Below are positions 1 to 10,991 of a DNA stretch of 64,000 bases, in pieces. The notes under the pieces are model-generated. The model ran no database searches. It had not been told where the DNA came from and saw only the letters and a program-made list of their open reading frames with translations. The position numbers and the translations under genes were made by a program. The number at the start of each line of letters is the position of its first letter. The first letter of the stretch is position 1. The stretch is from positions 21,884,110 to 21,948,109 of the forward strand of contig CM037777.1 in the NCBI GenBank assembly GCA_021229015.1, written 5' to 3'. Source of the stretch: Solen grandis. Lineage: Eukaryota; Mollusca; Bivalvia; Adapedonta; Solenidae.

Positions 1-387
1 TTCTAAAGCAAAATTAGTTCATTTTAAAATGAGATGTCCATTGGCAGGAAGTGGGCTGCTTAACAGTATATTGATCATTGGAAGTGGGCAATTTTCCTTA
101 GATAATCTGTATGGAAAATTCAAGAAACACTTGGCCAAAATTTAATTTAGATTTTGCCTGTCTGCCGTAATTGCTTAAACAATGTTGATCCTTTGAATAT
201 TGATGCTTTCAGTATTCATCAAGTCATAAATTTGTACATGAATATTCATGGGTTAAGGAGTTTAATGGTTGTACTTGGGTTTTCTAATCCATTTGAACCA
301 TTCAAGAGAGATCATGCCATTTTGTAACATCCTCCATGAGATAAATAAGATATAAATTGCAAACTAAATTCATAAGGATTGTTGTAT

Positions 388-626
388 TGGGGTTTACCAT
401 CGCTGCGATAGTATTTCAATCATATAGCGACGTCCAGCTAATTGCAGGTGGAAGAAGACCCCAAGAACACAGAGGTACCCGGGTAAAACCACCGACCTAC
501 CGCAAGCCAGCTGGAAGGCTTCCTCACATGAAAAATCCGAAGTCCCTACCGGGATTCTAACCCACAGCGGTGAGAGGCTGAGAGATTTGTTGTCCACGAC
601 TGTAACCGCTCGACCACGGCAGCCCC
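388..626 (-). mobile_element. tRNA-derived SINE, family S1
   Basis: On the minus strand the head reads GGGGCTGCCGTGGTCGAGCG (box A-like) and GGGTTAGAATCCCGG (box B-like). The body contains GGAAGCCTTCCAGCTGGCTT, and the tail ends TGACTGAAATACTG-like GGTAAAC. Other copies: 28868-28916, 39805-40010, 45838-45886 plus 47015-47210, 56405-56610. It resembles V-SINE-type elements known in molluscs; I did not align it. Confidence 0.72.
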
Positions 627-789
627 AAATTCATAAGGAATCTTAATTAATATTGTTTAATTATGTTGAAAAGATTAATTACTCCTATTTTTACTGAAGT
701 AGATTCTACTTCAACACTTTTAGGAATCAGTTGTTGTTTTTTCTTTTTCTTATTTACAGTATCGGATGGCAGAATTGGACATGTTTTGC

Positions 790-965
790 TGTCTTAGACC
801 CAAATCAGGGTCTCCTCTTTTTGCTCATACAGTACTATGGCTCAGATTCTACACAATCTGCATCAGTCTGGCAAAAATAGCCTTTGTAACATATACCATT
901 TAAAGTACAGTATTACTATTCATCAAATTATAAATTTGCACATGAATAATCATGAGGTAAATTCT
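790..965 (+). repeat. Short dispersed repeat D
   Basis: It contains CAGGGTCTCCTCTTTTTGCT, then CATTTAAAGTA and TTCATCAAATTATAAATTTG with CATGAATAATCATGAGG. Other copies: about 190-260 (partial), 4280-4440 (reverse), 21500-21650 and 35030-35130. Some copies carry the perfect palindrome CATGAATATTCATG. No TIR or ORF is recognised. Confidence 0.6.
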
Positions 966-1544
966 TTCTTGACCGTCTTAGCCAAGGCGGTGGTTGTTTC
1001 GCTTAGGCCTTTTTGTGTTTGTTTAGTGTCCCATTGGTGCAGTATTTCAGTCATTTAGGACTTTGACCTACATGCTAAAGACAGATTTAGTGCTGCCTTA
1101 CTGTGATATCTTACCGTGGAGAAGTGGCAGTCACATTATCCTGAATAATGGGCCGCTTACTGCCAGTCAGTCTGAGCCCTTATAGTTCTTGAAAAATACT
1201 TTAATACAATCACAGGTTCTATGAATCTAATGGCCATAATTTCAATATGAACATGAAAACAATATTTAAATATGTTTTTCTGCCCAGGGGTCTACAGACC
1301 AGGGCATATTGTTTTTGGTCTGTTTGTCTTGTTTGTTTGTATGTTTGTCACAAAATTTTATCCTTGACCATAACACGGAAGTCTTCCACCTAAGTCTCCA
1401 AACTTTTACAGGAGCATGCACCTTGATGAGCTTTACCCACCAGGTGACCTTGATGTCCAAGGTCTAAGGCCCTCCCATTTGAGTAGGCTTCTTAAATGAG
1501 GGACTTAAAAACATATAGGGGTCCCCTAGGGGTTCTGTATTATG

Positions 1545-1822
1545 TTTATTTGTTGGGTTTACATCCCACCGACAGCATTTCAGTCATTTTGAGACGATGT
1601 CTATTTGAGACAAAGTTATACGGCAGTATCACACCATAGACATGTGGCATGATACCACACCCAGTCACATTATCCTGACACCAGGCCAGCCAGTCCTGCA
1701 ACTACCCTTATATGCTGAGTGCCAAGCAAGGGAGCTATAACAGTACCATTTTTACAACCTTGGTATGTTGTGGCCGGGAATCAAACCCACGACCTCCCAC
1801 TCCAGAGGCGGACTCTGTATAA
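1545..1822 (-). mobile_element. SINE S2 copy
   Basis: On the plus strand it begins GTTGGGTTTACATCCCACCG and ends around a box B-like AATCAAACCCACGACCTCC. A second, more decayed S2 piece lies at 1010-1190. Confidence 0.7.
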
Positions 1823-2572
1823 TGAATTCACAAAAGAAAAAAGAAAAAATACAGGCATAACTTTAAAAAATAAATCTTAAGTATTAAACACACACAAAGT
1901 GTTAGGTGCTAAACATTGATAGTTTGCACCTAACTTTCTCATTAGGTAAGAAATATAAAATATCTGATTCTGTTACCATTGAAGCTCAATTAAATGATGC
2001 TACTCATGGGTTTTATGTCGTCTTTGAAATAATTTCATTATCTTTAAATTAATAATGCTTGTTATGAAATATTAGTTTCTTGTGATTCATTACCAATTAA
2101 AATTGATTTTACAGGGATGTTGATTGATTAACAGTTAATCCGAAGAGCAGTAATTAATAACCATATTTGAGGAGGGAATAATTCACTGTTTGAGACCCAT
2201 TATTTTTTTATAATTTCACATGTTCAGTATTGCAGCCTGAAGAGTTCAGCATCCTAAAAGTCTTGGTCATAATGCTAAAAGTGCATAAAATAGTTGAAAA
2301 TACAAAAAAAAAACCCGCAGGACATGATTAAAGGTCAATTCTTTGCAAGACATTTTTGTTTCTTGGTTGATTATTGTTTCAGGCGATTCATGTAATTTGA
2401 ACATGATGGTGGTAATTTAGAAGACAGTGGATTGAAAAGCATTGCCAGAGTTGAATGTGGATAAATTTGTGTTGAGGAAAGTGGTGTTCAAATGAATTCC
2501 TGACCCAAACTCCGCCACAGTAGTTACCTCCCCTTACTGTTATAGATAACCACAGTCACCACAAGTAAAAAA

Positions 2573-3939
2573 CAAGAGCTGTCCGAAAGACAGCATGCTC
2601 GACTATTCGGGTATTTGATAGTGACACAATACCATTGTATTAAAGCGGTATTAAAATAATTTATGTGACTCAATTTAGCAGCATGTTCTGTTTAATTCTC
2701 AGTAAAACTCAGGTCATAATTCAAAAAAAAAATTCAAGGAAAAGTTCATCTTTGATATGTTGGTTGTCTTGTTAAATTAAATATTATTTAAATTAATATA
2801 TAATAGTTATTGTATTAAATAAAAAAAGTTAATGCAATTTTTTAATTTTCTATAAATATTTAATAATTATTATTAACTTAATTGGTTCATGTCTGGGATG
2901 ACTTTTGTGAAGTTTAAATCCAATACACCAAGGGGTTACTGAGTAATGACATTAATTTAGTTGCAAAAAACTTTAACCAAAAATGTTAACGCAAATTTCT
3001 AAGTCGAAAAAGGCCCATGATTTAAGTAAAATTCTAGCAAGAGTTGTTCATCTTGGTTCTGCAGGTCCATTTCATGTTTAGGAAGACTTGTGTGAAGTTT
3101 AAATCCAATACACCAAGTGCTTACTGAGTAATAATATTAACTTAGTTGCAGAAAAACTTTAACCAAAAATGTTAACGCAAATTTCTAAGTCGAAAAAGGC
3201 CCATAATTTGAGTAAAATTCTAGCAAGAGTTGTTCATCTTGGTTCTGCAGGTCCATTTCATGTTTAGGAAGACTTGTGTGAAGTTTAAATCCAATACACC
3301 AAGTGCTTACTAAGTAATAATATTAACTTAGTTGCAGAAAAACTTTAACAAAAAATGTTAACGCAAATTTCTAAGTCGAAAAAGGCCCATAATTTGAGTA
3401 AAATTCTAGCAAGTGTTGTTCATCTTGGTTCTGCAGGTTCATTTCATGCCTAGGAAGACTTGTGTGAAGTTTAAATCCAATACACCAAGGGGTTACTGAG
3501 TAATGACATTAATTTAGTTGCAAAAAACTTTAACCAAAAATGTTAACGCAAATTTCTAAGTCGAAAAAGGCCCATAATTTAAGTAAAATTCTAGCAAGAG
3601 TTGTCCATCTTGGTTCTGCAGGTTGGTTTCATGCTTAGGAAGACTTGTGTAAAGTTTAAATCCAATACACCAAGTGGTTACAGAGTTATGATATTAACTT
3701 AGTTGCAAAAAAAACTTTAACCAAAAATGTTAACGCAAATTTCTTAGTTGAAAAAGGCCCATAATTTGAGTAAAATTCAATCAAGAGTTGTCCCTCTTGG
3801 TTCTCTAGGTTTGTTTTGTGCCTAGAAAGACTTGTGTGAAGATTGATTGCAATACACCTACTGGTTTCTTAGATATGACTGCCGACGCCGACGCCGGGCG
3901 AGTAGAATAGCTCTCATATTCTCCGAATAGTCGAGCTAA
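2573..3939 (+). mobile_element. Family A tandem-repeat element, copy 1 (186-bp monomers)
   Basis: The element starts CAAGAGCTGTC-CGAAA-GACAGC (6-bp hairpin stem), then GCTCGACTATTCGG. It ends with the hairpin TAGCTC...CCGAATAGTCGAGCTAA, so the terminal motif is repeated in inverse. About five 186-bp monomers lie at roughly 2880-3890; repeat landmarks (TCTTGGTTCT) are at 3051, 3237, 3423, 3608 and 3795. A GCCGAC simple repeat (about 3878-3898) precedes the 3' hairpin. It has no coding capacity. Architecture resembles bivalve pearl/HINE or tandem-repeat MITE elements. Confidence 0.78.
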
Positions 3940-4279
3940 TAACAGAATTTAGCTGATTTTTCTTTTTTCCCAAAAAATTATTTTACTGTGTGTCATTTCC
4001 CTAAGTATGTTTTCTTTAATAAACATCAAATATCGCCTCAAGGTAAAAAAATAAATCATTTTGAAAAATATTTTTGTTGTTTTGACAGCAGATGGAGATG
4101 CCATTTTGTTAGTTTACCATCATCACGTGAAATTTGTGACGGCAGTGATTTTTTTGCTTGCAAGGAAGATCAGTGTGTGGAGTTTGTTCCTGACCTTGAA
4201 GAAAGCTGATAGAGATTTCATGCTTATTTTGTGACATGCTTTCTTATATAAAGTATTTCTCTTAGGAGTCTTTATTCTT

Positions 4280-4440
4280 TACCTCATGAATATTCATGTT
4301 CAAATTTATAACTTGATGAATGATTATTGATTGCATATGAAATAATGGATTTTTCTCTGCCATACAAACTGTACAGAAACTGAGCTGCAATGTTGTATGA
4401 GCAAACAGAGGAAACCCTGATCAGATAGCTCCGATAGGAG
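4280..4440 (-). repeat. Short dispersed repeat D, reverse copy
   Basis: It contains CATGAATATTCATG (a 14-bp palindrome at about 4286), AAATTTATAACTTGATGAAT and GTATGAGCAAACAGAGGAAA. It directly precedes the cruciform minisatellite. Confidence 0.6.
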
Positions 4441-4499
4441 TTGGGAGTCCTCTATTTGCCATTGTGTCGAAAAGAGTTTATATGAAGTACCCTTCTCAA

Positions 4500-5235
4500 A
4501 TAAGTGTGGAAAACGTGCGTTTAACGCGCGTTTTATGCGCGTTTTATCCGTGTAAAACGCTGCGGTATTGGCACCGCGTTTTAAGTGCGTTTTTTCTTAC
4601 CGACTGCGTTTAAAGTGAATAAAAATGAACAAAAAGTGTGTTTTTTCTGTTCAGAAGTGCATTTTTTATCTGGAAAAATTCACTTTAAACGAACTTAAGT
4701 GTGTTTTTTCTGCGGTAAAAGTGTGTTTTTTATCAGATAAAATACACTAAAAACGCACTTAAGTCGTTTTAATGGTAAAAGTGTGTTTCATGAGAATAAA
4801 ATACACATAAAACGCACTTAAGTTCGTTTTTACTGTGGTGAAAGTGTGTTTTTTATCAGATAAAATACACTAAAAACGCACTTAGTGCGTTTTAAACTGG
4901 TTAAAAAGTGTTTTTTTATCAGATAAAATACACTTAAAAAACGCACTTAAGTGCGTTTTTACTGCGTTAAAAGTGTGTTTTTTGGTCAGATAAAATACAC
5001 TAAAAACGCACTTAAGTTCGTTTTTACTGTGGTGAAAGTGTGTTTTTTTATCAGATAAAATACACTAAAAACGCACTTAAGTGCGTTTTAACTGCGTTAA
5101 AAGTGTATTTTTTGGTCAGATTTAATACACTTAAAACTTTACTGTGTTGAAAGTGTATTTTTTTGATCAGATAAAATACACTAAAAACACACTTTAGTGT
5201 GTTATAACTGCGGTAAAAGTATGTTTTCTGTCCTA
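4500..5235. repeat. Cruciform-capable minisatellite, about 64-bp period
   Basis: About nine units contain two palindromes each: AACGCACTTAAGTGCGTT-like (perfect in some units) and AGTGTGTTTTTTATC paired with GATAAAATACACT. Landmarks (ATCAGATAAAATACAC or variants) are at about 4732, 4790, 4854, 4918, 4984, 5049, 5114 and 5166. The first part (4500-4640) is a GCGTTTTA-rich degenerate version. The ORF at 5051-5245 is an artefact of the array. Confidence 0.85.
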
Positions 5236-6144
5236 ATAAGTGCATCTTTTACTTCACTTATTTTCTGTGGTAAAAATATATTGCCTTCAAAAGATGTTTT
5301 TGAGTCAGAAAAATAAAATTAATTTGCTTCAAAAACACACTTCTTTCAGCAAAAGAAGGCATTTATTTTGCAGAAAAAAACACATTTTTCAGCACAAAAA
5401 TAGGTATTTAAAATGCAGAAAAGATGCACTTTGTAAAGAAAGATTTTTTTTATATCATGATGTTATTTCTTGTTTAAAGGTTTAAAAGTAAATAATATTT
5501 TTTTTAATTTTTTTAAAAACCTTTAAAATTTGAAACACATCATTTAATTCTTGAATGCAATTACTGTTTTATTTTCAAATAGAAGCTTTAATAAAAGGTA
5601 AAAAAAGGAAGGAAAAAAAGGTCCTGTGAAATATCTTCAATATTTTAAAAATAAATTAACTCCAGCATAAGGTGTGTGTATATGGGTAAAAAAATGTGTA
5701 AATAATTTACAAAAAATATGGCTAAATAAATCTAAAGATTATACAGAAAAAAGGACTGAGAAGAAAAAAAGATATATGTGTCATTTTTTTAAAAATTTGT
5801 TTGTTCAAAGAAGTGTAAAAAAAAAAAAACACTAAAGGGAGACAATTAAAAAGTAACCCTGATTATCATTACACTACTGCAACTCACAATCTATTTTTAA
5901 TCACTACTGCAACTCACAATCTATTTTTAATTTAATTTTCAAAATCATTACCTTAAAAAGTTGGGAGTTATTTTGATATGAAATCAAGGGAAATAATACA
6001 AAATTGGACGAGGTACTGTAAAGTTAAGAAATTTAGTTTCTGCACTTTCACAGTTGCTGTCTTCTTATATATGAAATTCAAAGTCAAAGCCTTAGAATAG
6101 TTTTCAAGTATGTAGTAAAAAATTATTCTCTGGACTTAAATTCA

Positions 6145-6244
6145 NNNNNNNNNNNNNNNNNNNNNNNNNNNNNNNNNNNNNNNNNNNNNNNNNNNNNNNN
6201 NNNNNNNNNNNNNNNNNNNNNNNNNNNNNNNNNNNNNNNNNNNN
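6145..6244. other. Assembly gap (100 N)
   Basis: A run of exactly 100 N, the usual placeholder for a gap of unknown size. Confidence 0.98.
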
Positions 6245-6326
6245 TTGATAGCTTTTAATCTGCCTCTTAAATAACAGGGATTCTATATGACATATATAAT
6301 AGTATGTAGAATCCCTGTATAATTAT

Positions 6327-6580
6327 ATACCGCACTGGAGGATTCAAGGTGGGGGGGGGGGGCTCTAAAATTCCCGGACCATAAATAAATGTAGACACAT
6401 AACCCCCAAACAACTCACAAGAATGCACTATTTAACTGCTTTCAATTAAAGAAATTCGCAGGCGAACTCCCCTGGACCCAAATCCAACCGGAACTATAAC
6501 CTTCTCACGCTTCGTGCAAAGCGGCAAGCCACTTGCCTTGCTACTGCCTACATTTTTCAGTATTGCGACCCCCATCCCAA
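6327..6580 (+). repeat. Dispersed repeat with poly-G, related to 16820-16960
   Basis: It contains ACTGGAGGATTCAAGGTGGG and a G run (about 6351-6362), then AACTATAACCTTCTCACGCT and GCAAAGCGGCAAGCCACTTG. The copy at 16820-16960 has GTGGATTCAAGGGGGGCGGC and CACCCTTCTCACGGCTCGGG. Unclassified. Confidence 0.5.
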
Positions 6581-6589
6581 CCCCCACTC

Positions 6590-6613
6590 CTACACACACA
6601 CACACACACACAC
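6590..6613. repeat. (CA)n microsatellite
   Basis: About eleven CA units. Other simple repeats: GA-rich 7004-7082, A36 at about 22482-22517, CT at 26693-26715, AT at 58420-58454, GT at 58738-58772. Confidence 0.9.
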
Positions 6614-6830
6614 ATCTAACATGAGCTATTCACAATTCACTATCAAGAACAAACATTAAATCCCAGACTTTGGATTGTCACATTCTAATTAATTTCAAGT
6701 ATATTGTTATTAGATCATAGTTAAATGAGTGGAGAGAGGAGACAGAAAAGAATGGTCTGTCAGTTCGACAAGTAGGCAAGGAGCTCACCTTTAGACAGGC
6801 CAGTGAGACTTGTAGCACAAAGCCTTATAT

Positions 6831-6979
6831 GGACTAAGACCACAATTAATTTTATTATATGTTCTATATAAGTATATATACAAATGACAATTTCTGTAAG
6901 GGAAATTGACATCCAAACTTATCCTCATTAGATAGATCTATTCAAGAGAAATAATTCTGTACATTTTAAACATGGGGTC
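6831..6979 (+). repeat. Truncated copy of the 437-bp inverted-repeat element
   Basis: It begins GGACTAAGACCACA and matches 7869-8017 until ACATGGGGTC, then diverges abruptly. A GA-rich simple repeat (about 7004-7082) follows within 30 bp. Confidence 0.65.
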
Positions 6980-7038
6980 TGTTTTTTGTATTGATTCTTT
7001 TTCAGAGAGAGAGGGGGGGGGGGAGAGATAAAGAGAGG

Positions 7039-7078
<40 letters not shown>

Positions 7079-7868
7079 AAGAAGCATGAAAACACTACAA
7101 ACACATGGTCCACCAAAGACAGCACAATCCCTTAACAAAGAATTACATAACCAAAAAATAAAATAAAATAAATAAATAAGAAGAAAGAAAATTTGCCAAA
7201 TACTTACACTAGCTGTCACGGCATTCATGATAGCCATCATGGGCTAAACATCTCTCCTTATTAATACAAATCTGCTGTCTCATGTTCCTATTATGGGGCT
7301 CAAGTCTGAAGGGTTCCACATTTATACAGAGTAACTCATGGCACAGATGCGGAACATCACAATCATGCTTTTCAAGCAGAATTCTATGATTCATAATGTG
7401 TCGCAATATGTCAACATGGATAGTATGCTAAACTGCATCTGAAAAATTTTCCTTGAGAGTCTCTGGTTTGTGGAACCTGACTACCCATGGCAGTTTTTCT
7501 CATTTTGGACATTTTTTTTCTGCTAGTAAAATGGAATATTTTACTTCCATTTGCCCCATTCTGCTGTTTAATACCAAATTGAGGCATGATTTTTTTATTA
7601 TTTTGAACCCTGCTATTGTCATGGCTATTATAAACCTGTATCTTTCAAACTGAAAGTAGATTCTGATAAAATTTTAGTACGATGGGAAAAAGTTATATAT
7701 TTTTACATATATATTATATAATATAAAGAATATTATATATTTTCATAGTAAACATTATATCCTTATAAGCAATAACTGTGTCCAAATTTCAAGTCGAAGA
7801 CATGCATAATAAAAAAAGTTATTAATAATGAAAGTAGGTCACCCCATCTCAAAAAACAGTCTATATCA

Positions 7869-8305
7869 GGACTAAGACCACAATTAATTTTACTATATGT
7901 TCTATATAAGCATATATACAAATGACAATTTCTGTAAGGGAAATTGACATCCAAACTTACCCTCATTAGATAGATCTATTCAAGAGAAATACTTCTGTAC
8001 ATTTTAAACATGGGGTCACCCGACTACTTTTTGACCTATTTAAGGCCAAATAACATACGTATGAATTAAGTGCACCGGTCGGCCATTTCACACCAATTTT
8101 CTCAAAAATTCCCCTCTCAGCAATGCTCAACATTTAAGGTTGTTGTGCAATAAGGCCTCCAAATTGGGCATTTTATGACTATTTTAACTGTGTTCTATAG
8201 GATTTAATCCTTATTGCATGTCTTTCTGTCAAAAACTCACCTTAATTCAGCATTAAATAGGGTCACTATTTTCTGTGTAGGCACATCCGGATGTGGTCTT
8301 AGTCC
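7869..8305. mobile_element. Short inverted-repeat element (MITE-like), 437 bp
   Basis: The left end GGACTAAGACCACA and right end TGTGGTCTTAGTCC form a perfect 14-bp inverted repeat. The first 149 bp also occur, nearly identical, at 6831-6979, where the rest is replaced by other sequence. No clear target duplication is seen (TATATCA on the left, ATATGCA on the right). Non-coding. Confidence 0.6.
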
Positions 8306-9517
8306 ATATGCAAAGGTCCCGTATAAACTGCTAAGACACTTAAAATTAGGCAGCCATCTTGTGAAGCTTTAGTTAATGCAGGCAAAAAGTTGAAAATACA
8401 TGATGTTTTTATATTTCAGTCTATCTTACTAAAATTTATGCCAAATTAAACAGCTTTAAATAATCATTTTAAATATGAAAATGATATTTTGAAACAAATT
8501 AATATAAAAACTTTGTAACCAAAACAGTTACACTGTTAATTTTGTTTAAGGATGAACCCATACTTTTCTTCTTTACTGTGCTTTTATTTTTTGTGCTTAT
8601 ATACAGATAAGAAATATTTTATCCTAAAATTATGAATTATTTTGATTTTGGAGCAGAAATAATGTAATTTCTGCTTTTATGTAATTCATATAAAAATCCC
8701 TTGAACTTGCCTTTCAAGATGGCCACTAAGAGTAGGGATATTCACTGATGTGGGAACTATGTATAACCAAATCTCCCGCCAAAATGGTACATCACACTTT
8801 GCATGAGAAGCTTATGAGTATTCAAAACAATCATGAGAAAGCAGCAAGTACAATCGTGATTAATGTTACACAATATGCTTATAAAAACATACCATAGGTA
8901 CGCAACACTTGACATCGATATTGGAATGGGATATTCTTCAATCGCTCACTGAATGCGAAAAATACAAGTAGTGTGTGGCGCTTCTGTTTTGATGTATCAA
9001 GTAACAGTAAGAATCCATGTGCCAGATTAGTGTACAGGCCATCTGCTTGCTCTTGAGAAATGGTATTTGTTGCAATGAAAGACAGATATTGTCTACTTTC
9101 GACGCCATCTTCAAAATACTGCTGTTGTTTTATTTCTGCTTTCTTGTTCTCACTAACATCGTTGCGTTGATCACAAAAGTACCTAAAATTTCAGCATTGG
9201 AAAGCTTGGCTTATGCAACATACCCCTTTTTTGTTCTTAATATGGAGGGACAAAAAGGTCATATCAGAAATCCGACACGTATTAAAAAATGAACTTACTC
9301 TCGAAGGAAGTGCATGTAAATGGAAAAAACAAGACACTGAGACGGGAGATTACATGACATAGAGTAACACTAACAGTTTCCTTGTAACGGTTAGACGACA
9401 AAAGAACCAGCTGAGGCGCTTAAACCAGGTGTCAAGGGGCCCCATCCTCGCACTTCCGGAGGTATTTCTCTGATACTAACAGTGTAAATAAGATATTACA
9501 TCAAAGTTTTGAGGTAC
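8306..9517. other. No gene recognised
   Basis: AT-rich sequence downstream of the receptor gene's stop. A 91-codon plus-strand ORF at 9017-9292 has one hydrophobic stretch (ILLLFYFCFLVLTNIVALIT) but no homology I recognise, and I do not call it a gene. The first part may include the receptor's 3' untranslated region near 9518. Confidence 0.5.
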
Positions 9518-10991
9518 TCAATTGCCTCTACATATTCGCCAAGAATTTGCCACTCTCAAGGAGTATATTACTAGTAACATTCCCATGAAAGAATCAAGTA
9601 CAACATTAATATAAATCAAAGACATATTTTGGAATAGTTCACTGAACACTCCAAAGACCCAGCTATAACTAAAGAGAGACCAGAAGCAAAAACAGAAGTT
9701 AGCGACGGTCATGACTTTAATTCTTCTGTAGCTTTCATTCTGGCCGATACAAAGACGTCCCAATAATTTGGTAATGACCCGCGTCTGTCCAATATTAATT
9801 ACAAGCATTATGACAGCCATTCCTATGGGATTCCGAAGATGAACTGGGTAGGTGTAGGAACCGGACGATTCAACAGATGTTCCACCTACACTTGACATTA
9901 AAAGTGCCTCTGAGACTGCAACAATAGCTATTGGCAGGGTTACTGCAACTAAAGATAACGTAAGCAGTAGTTTGTGCATGTTATGCTGGTCCATGATTTT
10001 CAAAGCTGATATGTTAAAAGCTATAGGTAAGAAATTCAAAACCAACCTTAAGAACTGTAAAACAACGGCCAGATATGGTTGGGTTGCAGATGTTGAATAA
10101 CAGAATACAAATCGAACAACATGAAATAACAGCAGAAAGAAACTGAGAGACAGCATGTAGCAAGAGAGGATCCTGGTGAAATTGTTACTCCAGATAAGCC
10201 AAATGTTTACAACGATTGCAACGACACTTAATAAAACAGAAACACACGAACAGAAAACAACCATGAAAAACAAAATTCTGGTTTAGCCGTTCACTTTCGG
10301 TTTTCTGACGACTGACTTTCAAAGCAGACAGGTAGTATTTGTAGCAAACAAGATAAGATGCATTAGACCTAGTGGTTTGGTTATCAGCGTTGTAGTCAAA
10401 TATATAACTGTCTTTTTCAGCGTTTAAACCTAACATTTCAACATTCTGAGCTGAAACGGCTATCTTAGAACAGTTGTTAAAAGGAAGAGGTACATCTATA
10501 GATTCTTTACATACAGACACACCTTTGCGACTTATTATACGCATATTGGATCTAACCATTTCGTCTTTTTTTATTTTGTAATGCATTTCACCCGTGACCC
10601 CAGAAACTTTGATTCTTTTCTGGTTCCACTCCATAGCCATCAGTAGGCGGTTGACAAGAGTAAGGTAATCACATGTTGAAGTGGTGTATAAGACAAGTAA
10701 TACTGTGTAGATGTCAGAACTACCGATTGTACCATACAGACTTGTCTGACAAACTCCACAACCTATGGTCTCCACCCCAAGTCCGCCAATGGATTCATCT
10801 ACAAAAATCTGATGCACTCGATGGCCCTTTCTTTCAGTTAGTAGTTCCGATACAACTTCAGCGAGTTCTGCTGTTAAGGACAGGTCGATATACATTACCA
10901 GTCCCAATCCATTCATTGCAGAAGAGACAGGGACGCACATTCCGTTCAGTGGAATGGTCCCGGGGGGACAATATAACTGTGTGCACTGATT
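9518..10991 (-). CDS. Receptor gene, exon 2: distal ectodomain plus seven membrane segments in two frames
   Basis: The acceptor is CTCTTTGCAG at 10992-10993. The first frame starts NQCTQLYCPPGTIPLNGMC, a short Cys motif seen before the membrane-proximal domain in related receptors, and continues to about VCYKYYLSALK. The membrane part (ORF 9518-10273) has seven hydrophobic stretches at roughly residues 1-28, 38-63, 67-93, 103-125, 149-170, 188-213 and 218-245. TM6 carries SYSWVFGVF and TM7 carries VVLDSFMGMLLVIY, reminiscent of the W.FG and N..QG..I motifs of family B receptors. The reading-frame change lies within 10250-10282, beside a T-rich run (TTTTGTTTTTC on the coding strand). The stop follows RVANSWRICRGN, so the cytoplasmic tail is very short. 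Confidence 0.7.

Noticed and set aside
2880..3890. CRISPR-like array
   Set aside because: The 186-bp units are direct tandem repeats without unique spacers, in a eukaryotic mobile element.
3988..4209. 73-codon ORF after the family A element
   Set aside because: No recognised motif, AT-rich, and not supported by splice signals; probably chance.
6928..7240. Ser/Leu-rich ORFs on the minus strand
   Set aside because: Produced by the GA/CT simple repeat at 7004-7082.
9017..9292. Small membrane protein gene
   Set aside because: One hydrophobic stretch in AT-rich DNA is expected by chance; no homolog recognised and no splice or poly(A) support.
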